Of a stretch of 64,000 nucleotides of DNA, positions 27,497 through 34,456 are shown piece by piece (the stretch's first letter is position 1; each line of letters begins with the position of its first letter). Source of the DNA: an uncultured Roseibium sp. (GTDB lineage: Bacteria; Pseudomonadota; Alphaproteobacteria; Rhizobiales; Stappiaceae); the NCBI RefSeq assembly GCF_947494555.1, contig NZ_CANLVF010000001.1:1426001-1490000 (forward strand). The letters run 5' to 3'. The notes beneath the pieces were generated by a model that made no database searches, had not been told where the DNA came from, and saw only the letters and a program-made list of their open reading frames with translations. The position numbers were made by a program, and so were the translations under genes.

Positions 27497-28012
27497 ATGA
27501 ACAGATTTTTCGCTGCCCTATGCCTGTTGTCTCTAATGACAACAACTGCAAAGTCGGATGTCAGTTTCTGGTATCAGGATGGAAACTGGACGGTCTGGAA
27601 CGAAAAGGCAAAATGCAAGGCAGTCAATCGGCCTGTCATCGAGACCAGTCACGCACCTTATATGTCTTTCTGGTTTGTCTATGATCTGGCTAATCCCGGC
27701 GTTGCGATAGACACATACTTTTGGCCCGGGGTCTTTGTTGAGGGTACGAAATTCAATGTAGACCTGCTTGTATCTTATGGCGAGGAGCAGATTACGGTTC
27801 CAGCCTCGGCTGGACTTGATTTTGCACTAAGGACGGAAAGGCCGCTTTCACAGGCGGAAATCGATCTTCTCGTGAAGCAAAACCTTTTGATCGTCAAACC
27901 AGAGAACTCATCGGTCAGTCTTGCCGTCGATGCCGTCAAAATTCCGATTATTTTACAACAGCTGCAAGTGTGTGTTGACGTTCTCAGCAGGGCAACGCAG
28001 AAGCCGGATTAA
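27497..28012 (+). CDS. Exported protein of unknown function
   Basis: A 171-residue protein with a signal peptide (RFFAALCLLSLMTTTAKS, cleavage near residue 21). The mature part has a pair of Cys residues (KAKCKAV near 39 and LQVCVDV near 160) that could form a disulfide, and strand-rich sequence (SFWYQDGNWTVWNEK, ITVPASAGLDFALRTE). The start at 27497 follows AAGGAG with a 6-base spacer. I do not recognise the family; it may be periplasmic. Close spacing (60 bases) to the next exported-protein gene suggests a joint transcript. Confidence 0.65.
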   Translation: MNRFFAALCLLSLMTTTAKSDVSFWYQDGNWTVWNEKAKCKAVNRPVIETSHAPYMSFWFVYDLANPGVAIDTYFWPGVFVEGTKFNVDLLVSYGEEQITVPASAGLDFALRTERPLSQAEIDLLVKQNLLIVKPENSSVSLAVDAVKIPIILQQLQVCVDVLSRATQKPD

Positions 28013-28071
28013 TGCTCGGTGTTGTTGTGTCGGATCATGAATTTTCAATTCTACTCAATAGGAGCGTCTGA

Positions 28072-28548
28072 ATGCTCAAGACACTGACAACGATAATGTT
28101 TTTGATGACACTTTCTATCGTCCAGGCGCGAGCAACCGTCATTTCTCGGGTCGAATTAGACCTGGGTGCAGAAGAAGATCTAAGACAAATACTTGGCAAA
28201 AAATTCCTGAATTGTTCTGCTGACGGCATTGCGAGAGTTGAATTTACGCAAGATCATCGCGTGCTTTACACCAAACACCCGCGTTTCGATTTGGGTTCTT
28301 TTGTTTTTGAGGGTGACAACCCGGACCGGCGAGTGAACGAATGGTTCATAAACGGAAAGCAGATTTGCGAAAGGGAAGTTGGCGCTCGGAATGAAAATGT
28401 ACTGCACTGCAAGGCATTTAGCCGAGCGGCTCGGACGGACTACTTTTTTGTTGAGCATTTCGAACGCGGTAAATCGTTCAAATATAGTATGCAAGAATGC
28501 TCAAGCCCCGGTTTTGACTGCAACTGTGTGAGCTACAATCAGTTTTAA
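28072..28548 (+). CDS. Exported Cys-rich protein of unknown function
   Basis: A 158-residue protein with a signal peptide (residues 1-20, TIMFLMTLSIVQARA). Six Cys residues lie in the mature part, with a cluster at the C-terminus (MQECSSPGFDCNCVSYN), which suggests disulfides in the periplasm or outside. AGGAG sits 8 bases upstream of the ATG. No family is recognised. Codon use is more AT-rich than in the flanking chromosome, consistent with an accessory gene. Confidence 0.65.
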   Translation: MLKTLTTIMFLMTLSIVQARATVISRVELDLGAEEDLRQILGKKFLNCSADGIARVEFTQDHRVLYTKHPRFDLGSFVFEGDNPDRRVNEWFINGKQICEREVGARNENVLHCKAFSRAARTDYFFVEHFERGKSFKYSMQECSSPGFDCNCVSYNQF

Positions 28549-28790
28549 CTCCAGCGGGCCGAGTGAAGATGCTTTGGCTGAAGTTATTCAGAGCGACTCG
28601 TTCGGAGCGGGTTGAAAAGCCCTAGAATTCTTAAACTGAACGCGCGTTAGTGCTGTTCTAACGGTCAAACGATACGCACGATTAGGGATTGAAATAGTTC
28701 GAATTTTTTTTGGGGGAGTTGTTTTTTACTTCAAAAAAATCGATAAAATCGTAGCTTGTATATCAGAGAATTAATGCTTTCAGGTGCGAA
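28549..28790. promoter_or_regulatory. AT-rich leader of the small-gene cluster
   Basis: About 240 bases with no convincing gene, ending in strongly AT-rich sequence (TTTTTTTTGGGGGAGTTG, then TTCAAAAAAATCGATAAAATCG) that could hold a promoter for the small membrane genes downstream. A very short ATG frame with LWLKLFRATRSER near 28569 is not called. Confidence 0.45.
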
Positions 28791-29042
28791 ATGACATTGC
28801 TTCGATGGGTTTTTGAATTCACAATTTACCTTTTAGTGCTGTTATATTTTTACACAACGTTTGAATATTATGACTATGAGCAAGTATATTTCGTTGTCTT
28901 TTTTCTGATTTTCATGAGATCTGTCGTTCCGTTACTGGTAACTCTCTCGCTCACGTTTGGACCACTAAACCATCTCTACAACAATGCCAAGAAAGATGCT
29001 GTAGGTAAAAACTTCCTGATTTTGAGGAAGAAAGATATCTGA
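28791..29042 (+). CDS. Small two-helix membrane protein
   Basis: An 83-residue protein that is mostly two hydrophobic helices (about 8-22 and 31-58) separated by an acidic aromatic turn (TTFEYYDYEQ), with a basic C-terminus (KKDAVGKNFLILRKKD). This places both ends in the cytoplasm by the positive-inside rule. CAGGTG precedes the ATG. No family is recognised. It opens a run of tiny same-strand genes. Confidence 0.6.
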   Translation: MTLLRWVFEFTIYLLVLLYFYTTFEYYDYEQVYFVVFFLIFMRSVVPLLVTLSLTFGPLNHLYNNAKKDAVGKNFLILRKKDI

Positions 29043-29082
29043 TCAATCTGTCTCGCCGTGCTTATGCGGTCGGAGTATCTAA

Positions 29083-29196
29083 GTGATGCTGACGAAGGTT
29101 GATCCAGACACCGCAAATCTAGTTGGATTCGAGTACGGCAACATGAAACTCTGGAACAAGCTGCTCAGTGAGCTAAAAAGCATTCGTGACTCATAA
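29083..29196 (+). CDS. Tiny soluble ORF, 37 residues
   Basis: GTG start at 29083 with GGAG exactly 7 bases upstream (an ATG follows directly in frame). The peptide is amphipathic and ends ELKSIRDS. Its stop codon TAA is embedded in TCATAAGGAG, which is the ribosome binding site of the next gene, so the two should be translationally linked. It is too short for family recognition and could be a leader peptide rather than a functional protein. Confidence 0.45.
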   Translation: MMLTKVDPDTANLVGFEYGNMKLWNKLLSELKSIRDS

Positions 29197-29207
29197 GGAG
29201 CCAACGC

Positions 29208-29432
29208 ATGAAGAAGAAACACTATATCTGGAGCATGTGGATCGTTTTCGCGTTTCTTGGTGCGGCTTTCTATTCGCCTGATTCACTGTCGATCTGGTCT
29301 CTGGTCGGGGCCGGGATCGGTCTGCTCTGCGCACTGGTTCTTACGCTTCTGTATGTACTCTTCCGGGTGTTTGCAGCAGGGTCTGCCGCGAAAGGCGACA
29401 AGCAGGAATTCATGCGGAAATTGAAGCTGTAG
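29208..29432 (+). CDS. Small two-helix membrane protein
   Basis: A 74-residue protein with helices at about 8-21 and 29-52, a short loop YSPDSLSIW between them, and a basic C-terminal tail (KGDKQEFMRKLKL). AAGGAG lies 9 bases upstream of the ATG, formed by the end of the previous reading frame. Overall layout (charged N-terminus, helix, Asp-containing turn, helix, basic tail) is the same as in the neighbouring small membrane genes. Function unknown. Confidence 0.6.
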   Translation: MKKKHYIWSMWIVFAFLGAAFYSPDSLSIWSLVGAGIGLLCALVLTLLYVLFRVFAAGSAAKGDKQEFMRKLKL

Positions 29433-29445
29433 AGAAGGAGTCGAG

Positions 29446-29571
29446 ATGCCGGATTGGTTGCGAGAGCAAGTCCGAGAAATGGCGCAAGACTTGTTGAAGT
29501 TGCCGCACTGGAAGCGTAGGCGTTGGCAGCTATCGGACGCAATTCTCCGAAAATTGAGCCAAGATTCATAA
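29446..29571 (+). CDS. Tiny basic soluble ORF, 41 residues
   Basis: ATG with AGAAGGAG five bases upstream. The peptide (begins MPDWLREQVREMAQ, central HWKRRRWQ, ends LRKLSQDS) is helical, amphipathic and strongly basic. Its TAA stop is again inside TCATAAGGAG that precedes the next membrane gene, as with the ORF at 29083. It is not similar enough to any family I know; it may be a nucleic-acid or membrane-surface binding peptide, which is a guess. Confidence 0.5.
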   Translation: MPDWLREQVREMAQDLLKLPHWKRRRWQLSDAILRKLSQDS

Positions 29572-29589
29572 GGAGAAGGGAAGCATTCG

Positions 29590-29760
29590 ATGAATATTGG
29601 GAAAGAATACTTGTCGATTCTGAGATCGATCGTATACATCGGTGTCGCCTTTATTGTGATAATAATAGTGAACTATTTTTTGGTGTCTCCCTTGGATTCG
29701 ATTGTTTCGTTCTTGGTGATGGTCATTGCATCAATATTTACGTTCATGCGAGCAAGGTAG
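29590..29760 (+). CDS. Small two-helix membrane protein ending at an amber codon
   Basis: A 56-residue hairpin: basic start (MNIGKEYLSILRS), a very hydrophobic helix, turn VSPLDS, second helix, and a basic end FMRAR. AAGGAGAAGGG precedes the ATG. The TAG stop at 29758-29760 is followed in the same frame by 56 more sense codons with another hairpin, so the original protein may have been longer, or the codon may be recoded. See the next entry. Confidence 0.55.
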   Translation: MNIGKEYLSILRSIVYIGVAFIVIIIVNYFLVSPLDSIVSFLVMVIASIFTFMRAR

Positions 29761-29931
29761 AGGAATCGAACTCAATATGGACGAAAAATACTTAAATTAA
29801 TAGAACTTTTCTTTCTTTCCCTGGTGGTTTTGGCAGTATTTTATTTACTTGATACAATAGTAATTGTATTAGGTATGACGATTTTATATATAACGGTAAT
29901 ATATGGGATGGCAAAACTAAGATCTTTCTAA
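29761..29931 (+). pseudogene. In-frame continuation beyond the amber codon: second membrane hairpin
   Basis: Directly after TAG the same frame runs on as RNRTQYGRKILKLIE, then two hydrophobic helices with the turn YLLDT and a basic end AKLRSF, stop TAA at 29929. No start codon with a ribosome binding site opens this frame. An ATG at 29777 in another frame could join it only by a -1 slip in the A-run GAAAAAT. Its helices resemble those of the first half (LDSIVSFLVMVIASI against LDTIVIVLGMTILYI). Most simply this is a tandem duplication within one gene, split by a nonsense mutation. Confidence 0.45.
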
Positions 29932-30535
29932 TCATAGGCTGCTGAGCCGATATTTTTGGATCAAAGTCAGTTAAATATGCAACACAAGATCTTTGTGTTC
30001 GACAAGTGCCACACAATCTCCGGCAGTCAAAAACTGATGCTTGACGATACTGAGACATACAAAAATGCCCAGGTGGATGTCGTGATGAGTGCTGTCATGG
30101 TGCCGTAACTATCAGGGCGAGCATACGTCGCGACTCAGGTTTTGAACGAAGCGTGCTTGCTTCTGGATAGTCAGGATCTCCGAGGTTCAGCTGACCATTT
30201 CCGAAATAGAGGCAGCGACTCATTAGCAGCCTTGAAACGTGCAAGAAACCAAAGGAATTTCCGGCGACAGACCGTCCTTAAGTGAACTTAGTTGCCTTGT
30301 TTCCTGACGCCTTTTTCAAGGCACACAAACACCTGATAAAATTGAGGGGGTGACAATTGAAGGAACTGATCTTACCTTAGGATAAGTTGCGCGTCTGAAT
30401 TTATTGATGGGCGCACGATTTGATGATTTTTTTGCTGGACTAAGACTTTAATTAAAAAACCGGTTCGCATGCGAAGGCAATTTGAAGGTCTTCGTTGAGT
30501 GCAATCCAAAAAATACTGAATGACCCTCCTGGTTA
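29932..30535. other. Gap of about 600 bases without a clear gene
   Basis: No frame on either strand looks like a full gene. A 43-codon ATG frame near 29979 has no ribosome binding site. The composition changes from AT-rich to mixed, with patches that look like decayed coding DNA. This would suit the edge of an accessory insertion, but no attachment repeat or integrase was found. Confidence 0.5.
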
Positions 30536-30565
30536 ATGACAAGAATAATCCGGAGAAATATTGCC

Positions 30566-30901
30566 GTGAAAATAGAAATTTATCGAGAAAATGCTCTTTG
30601 CATCGTTCGCCCGTCGGGGCGCATAGATCTGGCAACACTGGCCGAGTTCGAGAGTTCCTTACGCGAGTTGCTCGAAACCGCTCCGCCGAAGCTGCTTATC
30701 GACATGGGAAAGGTCACCTATCTGGCGGGCGCCGGCCTTGGCGTTCTTCTGGCGACTGCCACTTACTTGCGTGGCCATGCCAGTCAGATGGGCGTTTTCG
30801 GTGTCTCCGGACGCGTGCGCGAAGTGTTCGAGGTTTCCGGTTTCGCATCGGTTCTCAATGTCCATGCCGATGAGATGAGCGCGCGGGGAGAGGTCAGCTG
30901 A
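30566..30901 (+). CDS. STAS-domain protein (anti-sigma-factor-antagonist-like)
   Basis: A 111-residue single STAS domain. The fold is recognisable from IEIYRENALCIVRPSGRID at the start and PPKLLIDMGKVTYLAGAGLGVLL in the middle. In SpoIIAA-type proteins the loop reads DSSGLG with the phosphorylated Ser; here it is AGAGLG (about residues 54-59), so the regulatory Ser is missing. GTG 30566 is chosen because CGGAGA lies 9 bases upstream; an in-frame ATG at 30536 has none. It directly precedes the Na/Pi-like transporter gene, which is an unusual partner. Confidence 0.8.
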   Translation: MKIEIYRENALCIVRPSGRIDLATLAEFESSLRELLETAPPKLLIDMGKVTYLAGAGLGVLLATATYLRGHASQMGVFGVSGRVREVFEVSGFASVLNVHADEMSARGEVS

Positions 30902-30930
30902 TTTCGAACCATGTTGAGATCGCCGCAACC

Positions 30931-32562
30931 ATGTTTGCGGGGCTGGGTCTGTTTTTCTTCGCGATGCATTTTCTTTGCGTCAACCTCAAACGGCTTGCCG
31001 ATCAGAAACTGAAACGCCGAATTGCAAGACTGACGTCGACGGCACCTGCGGGAGTGTCGGTCGGAATGGTGATGATCGTACTGACCCAAAGCGGCACTGC
31101 CGCCGTGTTTCTGCTGGTCGGGCTGGTGCGCGCGGGCATGATGACACTCCGGCAGGTTCAGCCGGTCGTTCTCGGTCTTAATCTTGGTGCCGGGCTCATT
31201 GTGCTCTTTTTGACGCTGGACATTCGGGTGGCCGTGTTGCTGCTCATCGGCGTGTCCGGAATTTTCTACGCATTTGGCTCGCGGCACAAGGAACAGGTAT
31301 CGGGCGCTGCAATTGGCGTCGGTCTCCTGTTTCTGGGTTTTCAGATCATGCGCGACGCGGCATCGCAGCTTGAAACGCAAGCCTGGTTCGTACAGTTCGT
31401 AGAAGCAACGGCAGGAGCGCCTGTGCTGGCCTTTCTTGCCGGGATGGTCCTGACCGTTTTCGCGCAGTCATCGATTGCCGTTTCAGCGATCATGATCGTG
31501 TTCCTGCAGTCCGGACTTTTTCAGCTGCAGGACGGCATCATGTTTGTTTTTGGTGCCAACATAGGCAGTTCGATCCTCATGGTGCTGCTTTCGGCCAATC
31601 TGACTGGCGTGCAAAGGCAGGTCGCGCTTTACAAACTGGGATTCAACGCGATTTCGGCTTCGATCCTCTTGCCGCTGATGTATATCGAGGCCGTGACCGG
31701 AATTCCGCTTGTGGTCTATCTGGTGTCGCACCTGAGCAATGATCCAGGCACCCAGGTTGCGCTTGCTTATGTCTTGTTCAACGTGTTGCCAGCACCGTTT
31801 CTCCTGTTGCTGTGTGGTCCAACTGCGGAGTTGCTTCAAAAGCTCAGTCCCGAGACGCGCGCAGAGCATGGCGCCAAGCCGAAGCACCTCGCATTGCCGT
31901 GTCAGGAGCCTCCGCCGATTGTCCAAAGACTTATTGAACTGGAAACTGTTCGGCTTCTGCAGCTGAGTTCTGAAGCATTTGACAGCATGCGATGTGATCG
32001 CGGCGCCAAAAAGCTTCATGCAAATCTGGAAGCTGCCGGAGCCCTGCACAAGATCATCGCCGAGGCGCTCCAGGACCTGGCATCAAATCGTTCGCTGTCA
32101 CCGGACCAACACAAGCATGTCGATATGCTGGTACGCATTTTGTATCTCACGCAAGAGATGCGCGGTGCGCTGAACGACTTTGGTGCGGAAGTCTATCATC
32201 TGCGCAAGAAGAGCCCGGATCTGTGGTTTGCGGACTCAGCCGTTGAAGGACTTGATGCCATCCTGAATGTGCTGATTTCAGTTGCCCGTGACAGAAACAG
32301 CGATGCCCTGGACGTGCTGGCCAGACTGACGTCAAAAAAAGGAAACGGCATCAATGCGATCAAGGTTGCCTACCTGCAAGATGAACAGCTTCTGACGGGC
32401 CAGGGGAAGATCCACGTGCTGAATGCGATGAACCTTTGCGAACGGCTGATCTGGCTTTTCGGAGAGGCCGGGGCGGCTTATGGCAGGCTTGGGCAGAGCC
32501 AGGTTGAAGTCCTGTCATCTGTCTTCGATAAACCGTCAGCGGGAGAGCGTCTCCGGGCTTGA
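30931..32562 (+). CDS. Na+/phosphate cotransporter-like protein with PhoU-like tail
   Basis: A 543-residue inner-membrane protein. Residues 1-300 contain about eight hydrophobic helices with two inverted QSG/QSS motifs typical of Na/Pi cotransporter II repeats (VLTQSGTAAVFLLVG near 52 and VFAQSSIAVSAIMIV near 180). Residues about 330-530 are cytoplasmic and helical, like the PhoU domain found in this family. It would import phosphate or an anion with sodium. No good ribosome binding site precedes ATG 30931; the frame stays open upstream (SNHVEIAAT) to CTG 30898, with GGAGAGG ahead, so a non-standard start overlapping the STAS stop is possible. Confidence 0.85.
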   Translation: MFAGLGLFFFAMHFLCVNLKRLADQKLKRRIARLTSTAPAGVSVGMVMIVLTQSGTAAVFLLVGLVRAGMMTLRQVQPVVLGLNLGAGLIVLFLTLDIRVAVLLLIGVSGIFYAFGSRHKEQVSGAAIGVGLLFLGFQIMRDAASQLETQAWFVQFVEATAGAPVLAFLAGMVLTVFAQSSIAVSAIMIVFLQSGLFQLQDGIMFVFGANIGSSILMVLLSANLTGVQRQVALYKLGFNAISASILLPLMYIEAVTGIPLVVYLVSHLSNDPGTQVALAYVLFNVLPAPFLLLLCGPTAELLQKLSPETRAEHGAKPKHLALPCQEPPPIVQRLIELETVRLLQLSSEAFDSMRCDRGAKKLHANLEAAGALHKIIAEALQDLASNRSLSPDQHKHVDMLVRILYLTQEMRGALNDFGAEVYHLRKKSPDLWFADSAVEGLDAILNVLISVARDRNSDALDVLARLTSKKGNGINAIKVAYLQDEQLLTGQGKIHVLNAMNLCERLIWLFGEAGAAYGRLGQSQVEVLSSVFDKPSAGERLRA

Positions 32563-32700
32563 TATTCAGTCTTGGTAAGGCGCATTCAGGCTGGCCCGAA
32601 GAATAACGCCGCGCCACCATGAGGAATAGGCTTGCCTGTTTGGTGTGATGGGCGCTCTGTTTTGGTATTGCCCTTGTTCCAGACCGAGCCAGACCTGTCT

Positions 32701-33654
32701 CTACCTGTAGACGACAGGATTCGTCGCATTTTCCAATTGGAGGGCGGAGGCCGCCTTGCTGTTCTTGTTGACGAAAAGTGTCGCATCGGATGCGGCAATC
32801 TCGTTGATCGGCAGGGAATGTGCGGGAACCTGTTCCAACAGGATCTTGGCCGCCAGCGTGGCCGCAGCTTCTCCGCGCTCACGGTACTCTGTTCCGAAGA
32901 CCAGCGTGACGTCTTCCTCGCCATAGGCGGTGGAGGAGGAGACACTGACCAGATCGTCCGGGATGATCTCCTTCAAGACGCTGTTATGGGCCACGAAGGA
33001 CGACGAAGAGGTCACATAGACCGCGTCTGAAGAAGCAAGTTCGGGTTTGAAAGAGGCAATCAGAAGGTCTTTCTCGTCCGCATCTGGAGCGAACCTCAAC
33101 AGCTTTGGCACTATCCCGCGTTTTTCTGCCGCCAGCATGAGGCGGTCGGCTTCCGCCACCGCATTGCTCTCCCTTGGGTCAAACAGGATCGCCAGCGTTT
33201 TGAGGTCGTGGATGTTTCCCAGCAAGTCGAGAATGACTTCCGGCGACAGAGACATTTTCGCGCCGGTCAGACCCGGGGGCGGAGCGTCCAGCGATGTTAC
33301 CAGACCGACGCCCACAGGATCGGTGACAATGTTGAAGACGCGGGGCACTGTCTCAAGGTCGAAGTTCTGAACGGTCAGGGTGGCCGTTGTGCCGAACGTG
33401 TATATCAAATCCTTCGATTGAAGATCTTCCCGTCTTTCGCGCAGGAAACCGGCCAGTTTGGTCTGGTCACGCTCTGCATCGAAATACTCAAATTTCGCGT
33501 TGATACCGAGTTCGTCCAGCTTTTCGGCGAAACTGTATTCGGCCGGTGTGAGACCACGCCATGTGATCATCACGATGGATTTTGCAGATTCTTCCGATCG
33601 CGTGACTCCCGGCATCACGATGAGTATCGCAAGTAGTATCAATCGAAAGATCAA
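32701..33654 (-). CDS. Periplasmic ABC substrate-binding protein (ABC_sub_bind/TrpX-like)
   Basis: A 317-residue exported protein. Signal peptide 1-20 (LILLAILIVMPGVTRS), then a two-lobe binding fold with the PF04392 signatures IYTFGTTATLTVQNF and VFNIVTDPVGVGLV, followed by GLTGAKMSLSPEVILDLL. Proteins of this family bind amino acids or aromatic compounds for import. No permease or ATPase gene is next to it. It is convergent with the Na/Pi-like gene, and the 140 bases between hold no terminator I could be sure of. Confidence 0.82.
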   Translation of the reverse strand: MIFRLILLAILIVMPGVTRSEESAKSIVMITWRGLTPAEYSFAEKLDELGINAKFEYFDAERDQTKLAGFLRERREDLQSKDLIYTFGTTATLTVQNFDLETVPRVFNIVTDPVGVGLVTSLDAPPPGLTGAKMSLSPEVILDLLGNIHDLKTLAILFDPRESNAVAEADRLMLAAEKRGIVPKLLRFAPDADEKDLLIASFKPELASSDAVYVTSSSSFVAHNSVLKEIIPDDLVSVSSSTAYGEEDVTLVFGTEYRERGEAAATLAAKILLEQVPAHSLPINEIAASDATLFVNKNSKAASALQLENATNPVVYR

Positions 33655-33894
33655 TCGGGCATCTCGCTGTTATTGTTTTTGGGTCAGGCTCGTCTTCATT
33701 CGCGAGTTCCTTCTAGCAATCATATTGGCCTTTTTCTTGTCATCAATGACCATTTGCTTTTTCTTTGGCTGCATAAATTTTAAATGAATTTAAGAGGCCT
33801 TGTCCCTGGCAACTCAAAAAGGCGGACCGGCTGTCGAATGCGACTTTCCTCGTTGACAGACCCGGCGATTTTCGTCACACAGATCACATGGCTC
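33655..33894. promoter_or_regulatory. Divergent spacer with promoter for the riboswitch transcript
   Basis: About 240 bases. A TTGACA hexamer at 33853-33858 lies about 40 bases ahead of the riboswitch and is a candidate -35 element, but no clear -10 partner is seen at the right distance. The AT-rich left half (33690-33800) probably serves the leftward binding-protein gene. Confidence 0.4.
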
Positions 33895-34066
33895 TCGTAT
33901 CCGAAGCCGGATCGGGATTAAAAGGGAACACGGTGCGGCGTAGCCATTAGGCACCAAATCCGTGACTGCCCCCGCAACTGTGAGCGGCGAGTAAACCTGA
34001 AAACACCACTGGGATCTCCCGGGAAGGATCAGGCCAACTTTGACCCGCAAGTCAGGAGACCTGCCA
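33895..34066 (+). ncRNA. Cobalamin riboswitch
   Basis: Adenosylcobalamin-type aptamer. The conserved blocks are in order: AAAAGGGAACACGGTG near 33920, the core GACTGCCCCCGCAACTGT near 33964, CCACTGGGATCTCCCGGGAAGG, and the B12 box GTCAGGAGACCTGCC at 34051-34065. It reads toward the importer genes. B12 binding should reduce expression of the downstream genes when the vitamin is plentiful. Confidence 0.95.
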
Positions 34067-34189
34067 TTTCATCTTTAACTTCAACCCGGACGGGGTGTTC
34101 CGGAGGAGCGGGTGACATGGCGAAACAGCGACAGCTGACAAAGTTTGACATTCGGTTCTTGAAAGCCCCGTGCATTCGCGGAGGGCGAT

Positions 34190-34456
34190 ATGAACCGGAC
34201 ACAAGACGAATCTGCTGACTTCCGTCCCACTTTCCTTGCCAGAACGAGCTTGAGTGATCGTGCCGCCAGGGCGATGTGCCCGAACGGGGGCAAGTTGTCT
34301 ATTGCAATGCGAAATCAACGTAATGTAATAACATTACATGAATTGGAATTTCAGTCTGTCTCCGACGCGAGGACGGACGTCTTTCCGAGTGAAACCGGAA
34401 GCCCGGATGCGGCAACCGCAAAAGGACAAGCCTTGGCTTCAGGAGGCAGTAAATGA
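34190..34456 (+). CDS. Possible small protein in the riboswitch leader
   Basis: An 88-codon frame with a good ribosome binding site (GGAGGGCGAT just ahead of ATG) whose end overlaps the DUF1636 start by 4 bases. The peptide is polar, has no recognised domain and carries the palindrome at 34323 in its centre. It could be a coupled leader frame or a chance frame. The strong signals at both ends are the only support. Confidence 0.35.
   Translation: MNRTQDESADFRPTFLARTSLSDRAARAMCPNGGKLSIAMRNQRNVITLHELEFQSVSDARTDVFPSETGSPDAATAKGQALASGGSK
34302..34339 (+). promoter_or_regulatory. Candidate second promoter with Fur/Zur-like palindrome
   Basis: A perfect dyad ATGTAAT-AAC-ATTACAT covers 34323-34339. 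A TTGCAA hexamer at 34302 and TGTAAT at 34324, 16 bases apart, make a plausible sigma-70 promoter whose -10 element lies inside the dyad. The shape (7-3-7, AT-rich, TGTAAT arms) resembles Fur-family operators, Zur most of all. It is downstream of the riboswitch and upstream of the importer genes. Confidence 0.45.

Noticed and set aside
27133..27498. A 121-codon minus-strand frame
   Set aside because: It overlaps the ribosome binding site and start of the plus-strand exported protein at 27497 and has no natural domain; the region is better read as a decayed plus-strand gene.
29792..30058. An 88-codon minus-strand frame
   Set aside because: Antisense to the membrane hairpin continuation; hydrophobic character mirrors AT-rich helices on the other strand.
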